A stretch of DNA of 64,000 nucleotides from assembly GCA_014058105.1 (NCBI GenBank), contig JACGCM010002238.1:1240001-1304000 (forward strand). The letters run 5' to 3'. Positions 44,256 through 56,020 of this stretch are shown piece by piece. This DNA is from Kingdonia uniflora. Lineage: Eukaryota; Streptophyta; Magnoliopsida; Ranunculales; Circaeasteraceae. Made by a program: the position numbers and the translations under genes. The first letter of the stretch is position 1; every line of letters begins with the position of its first letter. The notes below the pieces were generated by a model. The model saw only the letters and a list, made by a program, of their open reading frames with translations. It did no database searches and was not told where the DNA came from.

Positions 44256-45124
44256 TCATTGATCTTTACGGGTAGAGTGTGTCACTCTGAGGTCTATGGT
44301 ATACAACTTGCCCCCTTTAAAACCTTGATTAGGTCTGAGATGCACATGTTCTTCATGTTCAATTTCATCTGCCCAACTTGACGGGTTGAGATTTTGTCTA
44401 ACTTCATTTATCGTTGTGAAGTATGTGTCACCTTTATCTCTGCTTGCCTCATTTGTTGGATCGTCTCCTACATCTACTATATCTGTTACGAGCTCCTCCT
44501 TATGTGGCACTAAATTGGCCTTGTCCACGTCTGTCTCTCCGTCTCTACTCTCCCCTTGTATTATCGAATTGGTGTTATTTTGTTGTCCTGATGTAACTGA
44601 ATCGGTATGTTCTATATAATCCTCCACTTCGCTTAGTGTATCAAACTTGTTACTCATGCTGGCTAAACTGTCCCTCTTGGGTGATATCGGTGTTCTATTG
44701 TTCCCCTTAGTGGTTGACCACTCTACAGTCTCCCCAATATTTTTGTGTTGTTGCAAATGGATAGATGGTCTAGGCATGCTCGGGAAGTAAATAAGAAGTG
44801 ATGCAGTACTATTCGCCTCTATAGATTCTTGAAAGTGCGTGTGTTTACCCGGTCCTACAGTGATTTTCTTCCCCAAATCCTTGTCATGAGGTTGCTTCTC
44901 CTGGATTACTAATTTTTGACTGCCTCTGTTTCCTTTCACTAACTTTTTTCCCGTCATCGGTTTGGTCTTATTATGCCCTACATCATTAGCCCGGATCGCT
45001 TTCTGCACAATCTTGCATTCTGTGATCGTGTGTCCCACATTTTTACAGTGAGAGCAGTATTTGGGGATTCGGTAAAGCAGGACCACTTGTTTGATGATAT
45101 TTCCCTCAATCTCCAAAAGAATGT
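44256..45124 (-). pseudogene. LINE ORF1 3' part with CCHC zinc knuckle
   Basis: Open for 286 codons to the stop at 44256. Begins within IEGNIIKQVVLLYRIPKYCS; the knuckle YCSHCKNVGHTITEC (C-x2-C-x4-H-x4-C) is complete at about 45060-45018. The remainder is a polar low-complexity tail (Ser/Thr/Asp-rich) ending LYTIDLRVTHSTRKDQ. ORF1 of plant L1 elements is an RNA-binding protein. The 5' part of ORF1 lies beyond element E at 52154-53163. Confidence 0.88.
45120..45124. repeat. Target-site duplication of element E (AATGT / AATAT)
   Basis: AATGT at 45120-45124 and AATAT at 52154-52158 bracket E, one mismatch in five. The LINE ORF1 sequence joins across them. Confidence 0.75.
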
Positions 45125-45481
45125 TGCAGGGGCCTAACTTCGCGGGAAAGGAAGTTGACTCTTACACTGCGAATATTATCTTCAACCAAAGGATTCAAGT
45201 ATATAATTAGTAATAACATGACTAATCTACTGGCAATATACTTACATAGAGGCCTAGAATGGGTCACTCCATGACCTCTGATAAGGATTTTTAAGAATAC
45301 TGATATAAAGTTTGAGTAGTCGAAGTTTCGAGTATAGGGTGATTACAGGGTATTTGAAGGTAAAGTTCAAGGTTTGTGGGGAAAGTTTTTCTAACCCCTC
45401 CATAATTCCCCCTCCCTTCTATTTATAGAATAAAGGAAGGGCTGAGTTACCATGGGAGGTAAAATTACAAGAGTATCCTCA
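45125..45481 (-). repeat. 3' LTR of element E, truncated
   Basis: Begins TGCAGGGGCCTAACTTCGCGGG and follows the 5' LTR (51509 onward) up to GAGTATCCTCAGG near 45481, then changes to tandem-repeat sequence. The U3 end (GTAGGCTACTACA side) is absent. Confidence 0.9.
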
Positions 45482-45790
45482 GGTCTGTTCGGCCATTCAT
45501 GCCCCTCGAGTTTGTTAAAATTTGGAGACTTGAAAAATTTTGAGGTCGTCCCCAAGTATCAGCCTGGTCGAAGGGTTGACATGATACTTAAGTTATACCA
45601 AGAAATTCACTAGACTTTAACGGTCCGAGCCTAGTCGAAGTATAGCGTGGTCACTCCCAATACATTCCCGAAGGTCTGGTCTATTCGACCATTCATGCCC
45701 CTCGAGTTTGCTAGAATTTGGAGACTTGAAAATTTTAGTGGGAGACATGATGTGAAGTTCAGGGAAAAAATGTGTTCATTGATTATTCTG
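45482..45790 (-). repeat. Remnant of the post-integrase tandem repeat in element E
   Basis: About one and a half units: CGGCCATTCATGCCCCTCGAGTTTG at about 45489 recurs at about 45687 (period about 198), with CCCCAAGTATCAGCCTGGTCGAAGGGTTGACATGATACTT between. Same repeat family as in B and C. Confidence 0.85.
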
Positions 45791-45849
45791 TATTTACATC
45801 ATGTAAACAAGGTGGAGGTCGTAACCTTTTGTATGAGATTGGTTACATT

Positions 45850-47050
45850 GTATTCCATGGATTAGGTAGAGGCTCTTCATCTTTTATCATCAGGTAATAT
45901 GAACCCTTGTCGGTTTATCATATACGACGTAAGGTCCTTCCCAGGATTTGGCTAGTTTACCGGCATTTTGAGGCTTCGAATACTGTGTGATACGTCGAAG
46001 TACAAGATCTCCAATGTTCAAACTGCGTGGTCGAACTCTCTTATTGTATGACTTTTAGAGGGAGAGATAATACCGTCTGAGGTTAGCGATGGCTCGGTCT
46101 CTGGTTTTGTCGATCCACAACATATTACATCCGAGTTCAAACTCATTATCTTTGCCTGAGAGGTTGGGATCGCATGTTGGTACTTCAATTTGAGAGGGTA
46201 GCACTACTTCGGTACCATAGGCTAGAAGGAAAAGTATACAACCCATCGCCTTTTGTGGTGTTGCTCGATAGGCCCAGAGGATATGTTGTAGTTCTTGAAC
46301 CCATCGTCCTTTCTTCGCATCGACACGCTTCTTAAGACCGTCAACTATTATTTTATTGATTGCTTCGACTTGACCATTCCCTTGGGGGTAGTAAGGTGTT
46401 AAGGGGGAAAGGATGATGTTGTACTTCTTGAGGAAATTTTAAACTTTGTTCCCAACAAATTGTGAACCATTGTCACATCGAATCATATGAGGGCAGCCAA
46501 AGCGTGTAATAATATTCTCCCATAGAAATTTGATGAGTTCTTCTTCTCTGGTTCAACATAAAGGCACGGCTTTGACCTATTTAGTAAAGTAATCTGTTGC
46601 CACAAGAACATTTTCGCGGCAACCGATGCTTTAGGAAAAGGACCCACAAGATTGATGGCCCAGCGCTTGAATGGCTAAGAGGCTTGACTAAAATGGAGGT
46701 CTTGCGAAGGGCTATGGATGTCATGGGCATGATGTTAGCATTTGTCATAGTGTTTGGCGTACGCCTCGGCTTGCTTCATCATATTGGGCCAGAATAGACC
46801 TTGGGAGACGGCTCGAAGGGCCATAGACCAACCAGTAGTGTGAGCACTGCACGTACCTTTGTGGAGTTCGACAAGAATTTTAGAGGCTTTATTTTGAGAT
46901 ATGCATCGGAGGAGGATGCCATTTGGGGATTTGTTAAGTAATTCACCTTTGAGAATGGTGTATCTGCGGCAGTTCTCTAATAGTGACTGTTTGGCTTTGG
47001 GGTTATCTGGTAGGGTAGAACTGTTAAAGTAGGTGAGAAATGGCATTTTT
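45850..47050 (-). pseudogene. pol: integrase of element E
   Basis: Open piece 47046-46735 holds KSPNGILLRCISQNKASKI, HKGTCSAHTTGWSMALRA and HYDKC (first Cys of the CxxC lost). Then AINLVGPFPKAS (first catalytic Asp changed to Asn, about 46650), IRCDNG in another frame near 46485, YYPQGNGQVEAINKIIVDG (Glu kept, about 46390) and KGRWVQELQHILWAYRATPQK. The C-terminal part (FLLAYGTEVVLPSQIEVPT, LGCNMLWIDKTRDRAI) is open at 46246-46055 and fades out near 45860. Confidence 0.86.
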
Positions 47051-47189
47051 CAGTCATCTAGATCGAGACTCTCACCCCCAGTATTGATGGTATTAACTTC
47101 CATCTGGTCGATACTTGGGCGTTCGAGTACTTCGATATGGAGTGTTCGAGATTCGGGCTGGCTTAACATAACTGTTATGTAGGCAAGGG

Positions 47190-47570
47190 CATCTGCGTGC
47201 CCGTTTTTGCCTTAGGGGTAGTGAGTAATGGAAGATTTTTTAGGAAAACGGTCCTTGCGCTGGCAGACGAGAGCAGTATACTCAGTCATGCAACTGTTGG
47301 CTTGATTTTCACCGGTGTATTATCTCTAAAAAAGTTGGGAATCTTTGAAAACTGCCAGTTTAGAAATACCAAGATTGAGTACGAGGTCGAGGCCATGGAT
47401 CAAGGCTTTATACTCAACCTCATTGTTGGAGCATTCAAAGTTTAACTTGACTGCCTTTTAATTCAATTATTGGTGGGTGTAACCAGAACGATACCGATCC
47501 CTGAACCATTAGGTCCAGCGGATCCATCAGTGAAGAGACGTAAGCCTGTGTTAGGGTTCCATGGGTCAGT
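47190..47570 (-). pseudogene. pol: second RNase H of element E
   Basis: LRLFTDGSAGPNGSGIGIVLVTPTNN (about 47555), followed after a frame change by the NNEVEYKALIHGLDLVLNLG region and the decayed VFKDSQLF-like strand. TDGS is intact. The His-Ala-Asp segment near 47190 is present but in another frame. Confidence 0.8.
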
Positions 47571-47714
47571 TTTTTCTGCCTGGTCTTCTGGTAGGTCGTC
47601 CTCATGTTCTTCTCAGTAGACATCTTCGATAGGGAAGCCAGCAAGAAAATTGGTGACTGCTTGGCCCTTTAGGGATACCTGCTTCTCAAATGTGATATCG
47701 TGTTCGGAAAGATA

Positions 47715-49000
47715 AATTGACTATTGTTGTACCCATCTAGATTTGTCTTTCTTGCTGAGTACTTCTCGAAGGTGATAACTTGTGATAACGCGATTAGGGT
47801 GAGCTTGAAAATATGGCCTGAGTTTTTGATAAGTGTAGACGAGGGTGAGGAGCAAACGCTTAAGTTTTGTGTATCGAGTTTCTACAGGTGCCAAGGTTTT
47901 GCTGATAAAGTATACAGGTTTCTCTATGTTGGATTCGAGTCGAATGAGGACTGAACTGATAAAAGTGTCGGTGACCGCAAGGAATAAAGAAAGCGTTTTG
48001 TCTTTGACAAGCGTACTGATGATGGGTGGTCGACCGAGGTATATTTTTAAGTTCAAGAAAGGCCTATTCACAGTCGGGTGTCCAATTGATCTCAGGGTTG
48101 TTTTTCTTTTTGGCCTTGCAGACTCCTTGATCCCGTAAGAGAGAGAAGAGCCAAGCACAGCGGTCCGAGGATTTCGAAACAAAGCGGTCAAGGGCGGTTA
48201 TCTTACCAACCACCGTCTGGACATCTTTTATGGTCCGGGGGGAAGGCATGTCGATGAAGGCTCAGATATGAGTAGAGTCGATCTCGATACCTCGTTTGCT
48301 GATGAGGTGGCCCAAGAATTTTCCAGATTAAACACAAAACTAGCCTTTGTCTGGGTTAAGCTTCATGTTGTATGTTCAAAGTATCGAGAAGACTTCGATT
48401 AGTTTCTGGATGTTGGTCTATTTTTGGAGGCTCTTGCATAACATGTTGTCGATGTAAAATTTGGCCGACTTGCCATGCAAGGGTTTAAACAAGGTTGTAA
48501 CAAGGTGTTGGTAAGTGGCGCCTCTATTTTTAAGGCTGAAGAGCATGACGTTAAAATAATAAAGGTCATGTTCAATGATAAAAGAAGTTTTAAGTTGATC
48601 CTCGAAAAGGAGGGGTACCTGATTGTAACCCGAAACTGCGTCCATCATTGATAGTCGTTCATGTCTAGCAGTGGCATCTAGGAGGATTGAAATGATCGGG
48701 AGGGGGAAGCTATCCTTTGATGTATGTTTGTTGAGGTCTGTAAAGTCAACGCAAATTCTGATCTTGCAATTCATTTTAGGAACTGCAGCAATGTTGGATA
48801 TCCAGTCAGCGTACTTAAATTCTCTAATGAAACCCGCGGCTATGAGCTTGTCAACCTCATGGTTTATAGCTTCTCAAAGTCATAGGGCCAATGTATGCTT
48901 CTTCTTCCTTACTGCTATACAGTGAGGGGTGAGGTCGAGGCGATAACATACTAAACTAGGGACGACACCTGGCATCTCATGAAACGTCCATGCGAAGATA
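47715..49000 (-). pseudogene. pol: RT plus RNase H of element E
   Basis: FAWTFHEMPGV (48995), GFIREFKYADWISNIAAVPKM (48840), VDFTDLNKHTSKDSFPLPI (48755), MMDAVSGYNQVPLLFEDQLK (48650), the intact stretch HDLYYFNVMLFSLKNRGATYQ (the part inverted in B), YIDNMLCKS (48455; second Asp changed to Asn, as in A), GHLISKRGIEIDSTHI, VVGKITALDRFVSKSSDRCAW, PVYFISKTLAPVETRYTK. Stops at about 48417 and 48255. Confidence 0.9.
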
Positions 49001-49239
49001 TCTTTGTTGGCTCGAAGGAAGTCGGCGAATTCGAGGTGCTCGGCCTCATCTAGAAAGGTACCAATGAACGTACCTCGATCAGGACTGTCGAGTTCAATAT
49101 AAATAGTGGGTTCGATGGGTGAGATGGCGGGTGTCGAAGGTATAGAGATAGAGGGAGATAGTGATTGCTATAGTAGTTTGATGAGTTTCCAGGTCTGATC
49201 GATCTCCAGATTCTCACATGAACGAGCGAGGCGCTGGAA

Positions 49240-49680
49240 GGCTTTTAAGCTTCACGTACCACAGGGGGTAGTGATATGAATGGTCTGATGGTAGGTCGAA
49301 GGTATGGCGTGCATGGTATAGAGCCAGTCGCGCCCAAGGATACCAATATATTTAGATTTCTTGTCGATGGTAAGAAAAATGGTTTGAAGTGTGACTGGGC
49401 CGGTAGTAACTGGAAGGCTAATTCGACCAACAGCGACTTCGCTAGCCCTGTTAAAACCTTTCAGTTAGACATTAACGGCGGTGATGAGGTCTGTTTAGTT
49501 CATAGCTTGAATGTTTTAAAGGAAAAGTACATCAGCTGCACTTCTCGTATTGATAAGCATGGTGTGGAGAACGAGGCATTCGACCTTAATCATAATGACT
49601 AAAGCGTCAGAATAGGGAAAACGAACATACGATGTGTCGCAGTTGATAAATAAGATACCCTCGGGTCAGGGATATTGACT
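49240..49680 (-). pseudogene. pol: aspartic protease of element E, active site lost
   Basis: ILFINCDTSYVRFPYSDALVI, MLINTRSAADVLFL (Asp-Thr-Gly changed to Asn-Thr-Arg), LKGFNRASEVAVGRISLPVTTG, KYIGILGRDWLYTMHA. The frame continues into the RT linker (IELDSPDRGTFIGTFLDEAE). Confidence 0.84.
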
Positions 49681-49781
49681 TGATTCTGGCAGGAGGGTGG
49701 GCAGCTTCTCCTAGTAAGTGAGTTTGCAACATTCTTCGACACGCTTGTACTTGCTTTTAGAAAGACTACTATCAATAGTAT

Positions 49782-51426
49782 TTACCTCGATGAAATAAAC
49801 CTGGTAGATGTGTACCTCGGCTGGGTCGGCAGCAGGGGCGGGCTAAAGTTTGAGGTACGACCCGTCGAGGTAACTAGGAAGGTCGGCAACATATTGATGT
49901 AGACAACCGCCTTGAGGATTATTTCGAGAGAGCGCTGCAGGGCAACGCATTTGTTGGTATGGTGGCAGTTACACTTATGGTTCTGGTAGTAAGGTTCGCC
50001 TTGCTTGACCTCGATGGGGAAAGGGGTACGCCATATGCGGTCCACCTGAATCTGTGGTAGAAGGATGCTGATAGGAGCAGTAAGTTTGGGTAAGACCGGT
50101 TTTGGCCATTTTTTGCAAGCTCCGGTAGTGTCGTTAGTATGGAGGCATTTACGGCTCTCAGTCTCCTGTGAGACAGGAGCGATCATGGGTGTAGAAGCAG
50201 AAGGTTGGCCTTGTCGAGGTTTATTCAGAGTGGGGTTCGAAGCTTGCCCCTGGTGATTTGACTCGCGGAGGCGCTTGAGGTCAATGCATCCGTTAACTTT
50301 GGATAATATCTCCTCGAGGGTTCGGGGTTTATAGAGCACTAGGTACTCTTTGACGCGGCTATTATCCGGCAAAGCATTGGAATAAGCGAGCATTGCGCTC
50401 GCACAGTCAAAGTTTTTGACCTTGCGCGACTCATCGAGGAACCTCCTTATGAAGGCTTCGAAGGTTTCACTGGGGGATTTGAGGAAGTTGAAGAGGGCAT
50501 CAACCCGGACCACTCGATCTTTGTTGAAGGCAAATTGAGTGATGAAAAGATTAGATAATTGCTCGAAGCTTCGCATCCAGCCACAGGGAAGGTTATGATA
50601 GCATCTGAGAGGGCTGTCTGTGAGGCTGGTGGGAAAAGGTCGACCCATCAGGTGGTCGGCCGTCGAGTAAAGGCTTAAAGTACTTTGTAATTTGAAGATG
50701 TGGGATTGAGGGTCGGTATTGCAATATTTACTAATTTTGGGAGTGTAGAAATTTGGAGGCACCCGGTAGTGAGGAGTTCAGGGCAGAGGGGGCTGTTTAA
50801 CCGACTCTACGAGTTTAGTGTAGGGCTCGCACTAATTCGGATGGCAGGATGGGTTTTCTGGTTGAAGTCCTACTGTGTAAGATAAGCAGGATGACGAGGG
50901 GATCTTTGAGGTCAAAGGGGAAGAGGCCAAATATCTGGCATATGCTCAGCGCTACGTTCCTCAAGTCGTTCTCGAGCAGGGTGGAGTTGAGGTTGTATGA
51001 TAGTTCAAAGGGTGGAATCGAATGAATCCTCTGTGGCATGTATACCAAGGTGGATTGAATCGGTAGGGAGGATGGTGGGGGGACCCTCAGCGCCGAGATG
51101 GACAGGGGGTACTTCAAGAGGTAGTTAGGGCCCCAATCGGGCGGTGCTCGATATGGTAGAAGGGTGTCTTGAGGCTGAGATTATTGCAGCTCGCGAAATG
51201 TATTCTGTAGGTTGTCGAGGGCACGATACTGTCTATATGTGCCATTCAAACGGCGTTGCCATTCGGCCTCAAACTCCTGACGGTGTTCTTTGTGCTCCTG
51301 CTATAATTGTGTTTGGTATCGCTCCTCAGCCTGAGCGAATCACTGGGTAAGCAGAGAAAGCTAGGCGGCCACTCCGTCAACGGAGTTGCCGACATGGGTG
51401 GAAGTAGAGCGGAGGGTGGGGGCCAA
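49782..51426 (-). pseudogene. gag: gag of element E; capsid and knuckle region open for 326 codons
   Basis: The family start ATG is TTG here (51426; APTLRSTSTHVGNS follows). The N-terminal third has stops and frame changes. From 50762 a 326-codon frame is open: NFYTPKISKYCNTDPQSH, LRCYHNLPCGWMRSFEQLSN, ITQFAFNKDRVVRVDALFNF, EAFIRRFLDESRKVKNF, LAYSNALPDNSRVKEYLVLY, EEILSKVNGCIDLKRLRES, a Pro/Ser linker, and the knuckle-like YYQNHKCNCHHTNKC. The best-preserved gag of the window. Confidence 0.88.
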
Positions 51427-51490
51427 TGGAAGTGGTTACGAGGATTGAGAAAAGGAAACTACAAGGCAGGGGAAACTAGTAGGGTAGGAA

Positions 51491-51508
51491 AGCACGGACG
51501 GCACCAAA
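51491..51508 (-). promoter_or_regulatory. Primer binding site of element E
   Basis: Minus-strand TTTGGTGCCGTCCGTGCT next to the 5' LTR. Confidence 0.82.
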
Positions 51509-52153
51509 TGTAGGGGCCTAACTTCGCGGGAAAGGAAGTTGACTCTTACACTACGAATATTATCTTCAACCAAAGGATTTAAGCACATAATCAGAAATAA
51601 CGTGACTAATCTACTGGCAATATACTTCCGTAGAGGCCTAGAATGGGCCACTCTATGACCTTTGATGAGGATTTTTAAGAGTATTGATATAAAGTTCGAG
51701 TAGTCAAAGTTTCGAGTACAGGTTGATTACAGAGTATTCGAAGGTAACTTTCAAGGTCTGTGGGGAGAGTTTTTCTAACCCCTCCATAATTCCCCCTCCC
51801 TCCCATTTAAATAAAATAGGAAGGGTTGAGTCACCATGGGAGGTCAAATTACAAAAATATCCTCCGGAAAACTGACTTGACGTTATAGCTTGTTGGCTTT
51901 AACACTGTGGTTGTTGGATTTGACACTGTAGTTGTCGAGCGGCGTGCTCCGCTATTCTATCTGGTGAGCTGGCTATCTGACAAGCTTTCCTTCGACCACG
52001 TATGATCATGGTCGAAGCATGTTCATAGTCGAGTGTTTGTATAGTCTCAGAGGGATGGATTATGGGTTTATTAGGCTTTGGGTCATCAGGTAGGCTTTGA
52101 TGTAGCCTTCGAGTGTTCAACTGGGGCTAGAAAGCTGAGAGTAGGCTACTACA
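51509..52153 (-). repeat. 5' LTR of element E (645 bp)
   Basis: Plus-strand edges TGTAGGGGCCTAACTTCG and GTAGGCTACTACA. TATA-like ATTTAAATAAAATAGGAAGG near 51806. Closely related to the LTRs of B and C. Confidence 0.93.
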
Positions 52154-53163
52154 AATATGGTCTGGAATTGGCTTAGAGAGATCAATGTCAACCAAAATAT
52201 TCGCATGGAAACCATAGTCTTGATTTCTTGTTGATTGGTCTATCTGAATAGGGTTACCAAGTGTCTTCCCCAGAGATGAGATAATCTTTTTGCTCCATAT
52301 TTCGATAGGCAAACCAGGAAACTTGCACCAAATCAGAGCATTGGAGTTGTTATGTCTGTCCACCAAAAAAATTTAATTCCATGGCAAGAGTCTCATAGGC
52401 ATTTGCTCAACCATCCATGGTCCTCTGCTCCAAATCAATATCTTATCTTTTTCTGACTCTAATTTAATGATGAAAACCCCATTTCCAATAAGAATCATCT
52501 TGCACGTTCCCTTTATTTTCCAGTGATTTCTTGCTAATTCTTGGACTGTTGCAAATTTGATTTTCTGTAGGTCCAACCGTCCTATAAGACTGAATTGGTA
52601 TACTGATATTCCAACAGAGATTTTAGCTCTAGGGATTGAGAGAATTGAGATGTCCCCACTTTTCCCGCTTCCAGAAGAATAGTAGGTCTCTCTCTTTCTA
52701 TCTCTGATCCATAAACTTTATCCGTAAATGATTGCACTTTTTTTTCTCTACCAGGGGTAGGGATTTTACTCTGGGTAGGAGATTCCCTACCCAGAACCTG
52801 ATTATCCTTTGTTGTTTGATCGGGGTATCCTCCTGACGTAATTTGGTTTGCTGAAGAATTATTTTTTTCATCCCCTTCTTCCATGTTCATGAATCCCCAG
52901 GGACATGTAACCATTGATTTGACCTTGTTAGCTTGTATGGGCTGACAATCAAGGACCTGAACCTTTTGCAGACTTGGATTATCTTTCTTTTGGTATGCTG
53001 GATAGATCGAAGAGATGTTGGGAAGTATATTCGCAGTAGGGTTTGGCGTAGGGGTGATTTTCCTCAAATTTGGATTACTGAGACCCTCATTTCCTAGTGA
53101 GTTGATTTCCCTGTTTATAATTCCTTGTAGGAGAGTAAGAGTGGAGAGATCTATCATGATCAT
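52154..53163 (-). pseudogene. LINE ORF1 5' part (DUF4283-like domain)
   Basis: Opens at 53163 (MIMIDLSTLTLLQGIINREI) with a polar region to 52582, a stop, then VQELARNHWKIKGTCKMILIG, FIIKLESEKDKILIWSRGPWM (the DUF4283 core pattern with the W-x-x-GPW box), a stop, then WCKFPGLPIEIWSKKII, LGKTLGNPIQID and VDIDLSKPIPDHI. It ends at the element E insertion and continues at 45124. Confidence 0.86.
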
Positions 53164-53254
53164 ATTGAAAAACTATTAGGGATTCGGATTTGGAATTGGA
53201 AATTAGGCATTTTTTCCTTTCACATTGATTTTTAATCAACTAGTTCATTCGAAC
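53164..53254 (-). other. LINE 5'UTR fragment
   Basis: Sequence between the ORF1 ATG and the copia insertion; its last five bases (CGAAC, 53250-53254) are the copia target duplication. The remaining 17 bp of the LINE 5' end are at 56092-56108. Confidence 0.65.
53250..53254. repeat. Target-site duplication CGAAC of the copia element
   Basis: CGAAC at 53250-53254 and 56087-56091, immediately outside the two copia LTR ends. Confidence 0.9.
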
Positions 53255-53425
53255 TGCAGAGATTATAGTTTGGAGAAAGATGATTTGATCATTTAGACTT
53301 TACAGATATCTATTCATGGATTGTTACAGTTTGGATCCCTACAATAGAGGGATTGTTACAGCACATTCACAGAGAAAGCTGAACATACAAGGATTAAGTC
53401 ATATGCATTATGACTAAGTCCTGCA
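53255..53425 (-). repeat. 3' LTR of the copia element (171 bp)
   Basis: Plus-strand edges TGCAGAGATTATAG and GACTAAGTCCTGCA, with inverted termini TGCAG/CTGCA. The first 66 bp (minus) match 56021-56086. Confidence 0.9.
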
Positions 53426-53440
53426 CTCCCCCTCAAATTG
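53426..53440 (-). promoter_or_regulatory. Polypurine tract of the copia element
   Basis: Plus CTCCCCCTCAAATTG, minus CAATTTGAGGGGGAG, directly before the 3' LTR. Confidence 0.85.
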
Positions 53441-54960
53441 GAGAGTGGATATCTAGAACTCCCAACTTGCTAAGAAGACTAGCAAATAAAGACTTATTAA
53501 CATATTTGGTGAAGATGTCGGCCAGTTGTAGGTGTGATTTGATATGAGATGTTTGAACTTCCTTTGATAGAATCTTCTCTTTAATGAAGTGACAGTCTAT
53601 TTCGATATGCTTTGTTCTTTCATGAAATACAGGATTATGAGGCAATGTGCAAAGCTGCTTGGTTATCACAATACAAAGTAGTTGGCCTTTTGTATTGATT
53701 TTGAAGTCTTTGAGAAGATATCGCAGCCAAACTAACTTAGAGCAAGCAGTAGCCATTGCTCTATACACTGCCTCTGCAGAGGACCTAGAAATAGTAGGTT
53801 GTGGGATCCATGCAACTGGCCCAATCAGAGTCACAATACATGCTTAACTCAAGAGAGTTACATGAAGGAAGAAGGATACCTTGACCAGGAGAGAGCCTCG
53901 GGTATTTCAAAATGTGCATAGTTGCCATGAGGTGAGAATTTCTTGGTTTGCTAACAAATTGACTGAGTAGGTTCAAGGAGAAGGTGATGTCGGGCCTGGT
54001 TACTGCGAGGGAACTAGATATGTGTTGGGTAAATAGCGAGCAATCGCACCTAGACTAAATAAACCTAGTATTGAGGAGAGCTGCAGAGAACTTGCTGAAC
54101 CATTGACATGGCACCTGTTTTAAACCATAAAGTGTTTTATGAAGCCGACAGACTTGATTCTTCCCCTTGCTTGTAAACCCCTGGGGTAATTTCATGTAAA
54201 CTTCCTCCTGAAGATCACCATGCAAGAAGGCATTGTGAATGTTCAGTTGATGTAAAGACCAGTTTCCTACTGCAGCAATAGATAGAAGAACTCGAACAGT
54301 GGTTAATTTGGCGACTGGAGCAAATGTCTTGCCATAATCAATTCCTTCAGTTTAATTGAACCCCTTGGCGACCAATATGGATTTATATCTTTCCACAGTT
54401 CCATCAGCTTTGTGTTTGATCCGATAAACCCATCGACATCCAATGGCATTTTTGCTTGCAGGAAGTGAGACCACAGACTAAGTGTTATTTCGAGCTAAAG
54501 CAGATAACTCATCATTCATTGCTGAGCGCCACCATAGATCAGTTATAGCCTGTGAGTAAGAGAATGGTTCTACTTCCGAAGAAATATTTGCAATAAAACA
54601 TTGAGGAGAAGGAGATAATTTCAAGTAGTTAAGTACCTTTTGGAGAGAGTGTGGAGAAGCTGCAGCCGATGGAGGCTGAGAAGAGTGGGATAACAGCTTG
54701 GCAGCCGAACAATGGAAGTTTTGTAGATAATTTGGTGTCTTGCGAGGCCTTTTATCCGGTAAGTTTTGACAAGTTAATGGCAACGGTGGAGCCATTGTAT
54801 GTCGATGAGAATGAGCAGCCGAATTGGGTACAATAGCAGCCAGAGAATTTTCGGAAGCAGACACGATGTGAGATGGAGCAACGGGAGCAGAGAGTATGGT
54901 GTCAATGGGAGGCATTGGTTCTGGGAGAGAAGATGCAGGGAGCACATCTAATTGTGAGGG
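53433..54960 (-). pseudogene. pol: copia RT and RNase H, RT core deleted
   Basis: From 54945: a Ser/Pro-rich linker (NLPDKRPRKTPNYLQNFHCS), [115 protein letters not shown] (54030). The next residues are already VTRPDITFSLNLLSQFVSKP, so about 100 codons including the YVDD box are gone. Then YCDSDWASC, SRSSAEAVYRAMATACSKLVWL, HERTKHIEIDCHFIKEKI and LQLADIFTKYVNKS (RNase H), ending at 53433. Confidence 0.9.
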
Positions 54961-55139
54961 AGAAGTAGAGTTGGGATGGTTAGATAGTATTGGATCGGGT
55001 TGGTTAGTTGGAGGTGGATCTGGAGATGAGGAAGATTCAAAAAAGGGTAAAGGAAATGGGCCGGGATGTTGCTTTGAGTTTGGGTGTATTGGAATGACTG
55101 TGCTTGAAGTAAAAAAAGGGAATGTGTTTCCAATAAATT

Positions 55140-56020
55140 TGAACGCCCGACTGACTAATAATTATTTTGTGGCTAGGTTAAAGATTTTGTAACCTTTTTG
55201 AATGGAGGAATACCTTAAAAAGATACACTTGACAGCCCGAGCATCAAATTTATCTCTATTGTGAGCTAGAGTAGCTCCAAAACAAAGACAACCAAAAACT
55301 CGTAAATGAGATTGGTTGGGTTGACAGCCATAAAGATATTCAAAAGGAGTGAGGTTGTTACTTGATTTAGAGGGCAATCAGTTGATGAGGTATGTGGAGG
55401 TGAAGATACACTCTCCCCATAACTTTATTAGAAGTGAGGCATGGAAACGAAGTGCCCTACTAGTATTTAAGAGGTCCCTATGTTTCCTCCTGGCCATACC
55501 ATTTTGCTGAGGAGTGGCCACACAAGAGGTGCGATGATGAACACCTTGAGAGGCGAAGTAGGATGAGAGGCACAATTGTCTGACTGTACACATTTTATTT
55601 GAACATTGAACTGTGTTAGAATGAACTTAAAGAATACATGCATGATTGATTTTACATCATATTTATGCTTAAGTAAATAAACCCAAGTAAACCGTGAGTA
55701 ATCATCAACTATAGTTAACAAATAATGAGCTCCAGAAAGAGAAGCAGTATTGTATCCACCACAAACGTCACAGCAAATAATATCAAAATTGAAGAAAATT
55801 TATATTAACGAATTAGAAAAGGCAATCTTGATTGTTTATCCATAGGGCAGATATCACAAACATGATCATTATTTTAAACAATAGAAAAAACATTTGCCGG
55901 AAAGAAACTAAGGCGCTTAGGTGAGTCATGACCTAGGCGACGATGCCATAAGTCAAATGAAAGGGAAAGAGATGCAGCAATGATTCTAGGAGGTTGCTTA
56001 TTGTAGATATAAAGACCTAA
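55140..56020 (-). pseudogene. pol: copia GAG-pre-integrase and integrase
   Basis: SFDLWHRRLGHDSPKRL (pre-integrase His-x-RLGH, 55960) with CDICPMDKQSRLPF (the CxxC half of the zinc site), then TIVDDYSRFTWVYLLKHK (first Asp, 55710), CVQSDN (second Asp, 55580), HRTSCVATPQQNGMARRKHR (the QNG-E position reads QNGMARRK, so the catalytic Glu is changed to Arg or shifted), [17 protein letters not shown] and [10 protein letters not shown]. Stops and frame changes near 55590 and 55375. Confidence 0.88.

Larger units (their letters stand above)
45125..52153 (-). mobile_element. Element E: Ty3/gypsy element inserted in LINE ORF1, lacking its antisense region
   Basis: Minus strand: 5' LTR 51509-52153, primer site, gag, protease, RT-RNase H, second RNase H, integrase, a short remnant of the tandem repeats, and a 3' LTR cut to its inner 357 bp. 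The polypurine tract, the antisense genes and the outer part of the 3' LTR are missing, so one deletion removed the region between the repeats and the middle of the LTR. Closely related to B and C. Confidence 0.92.
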
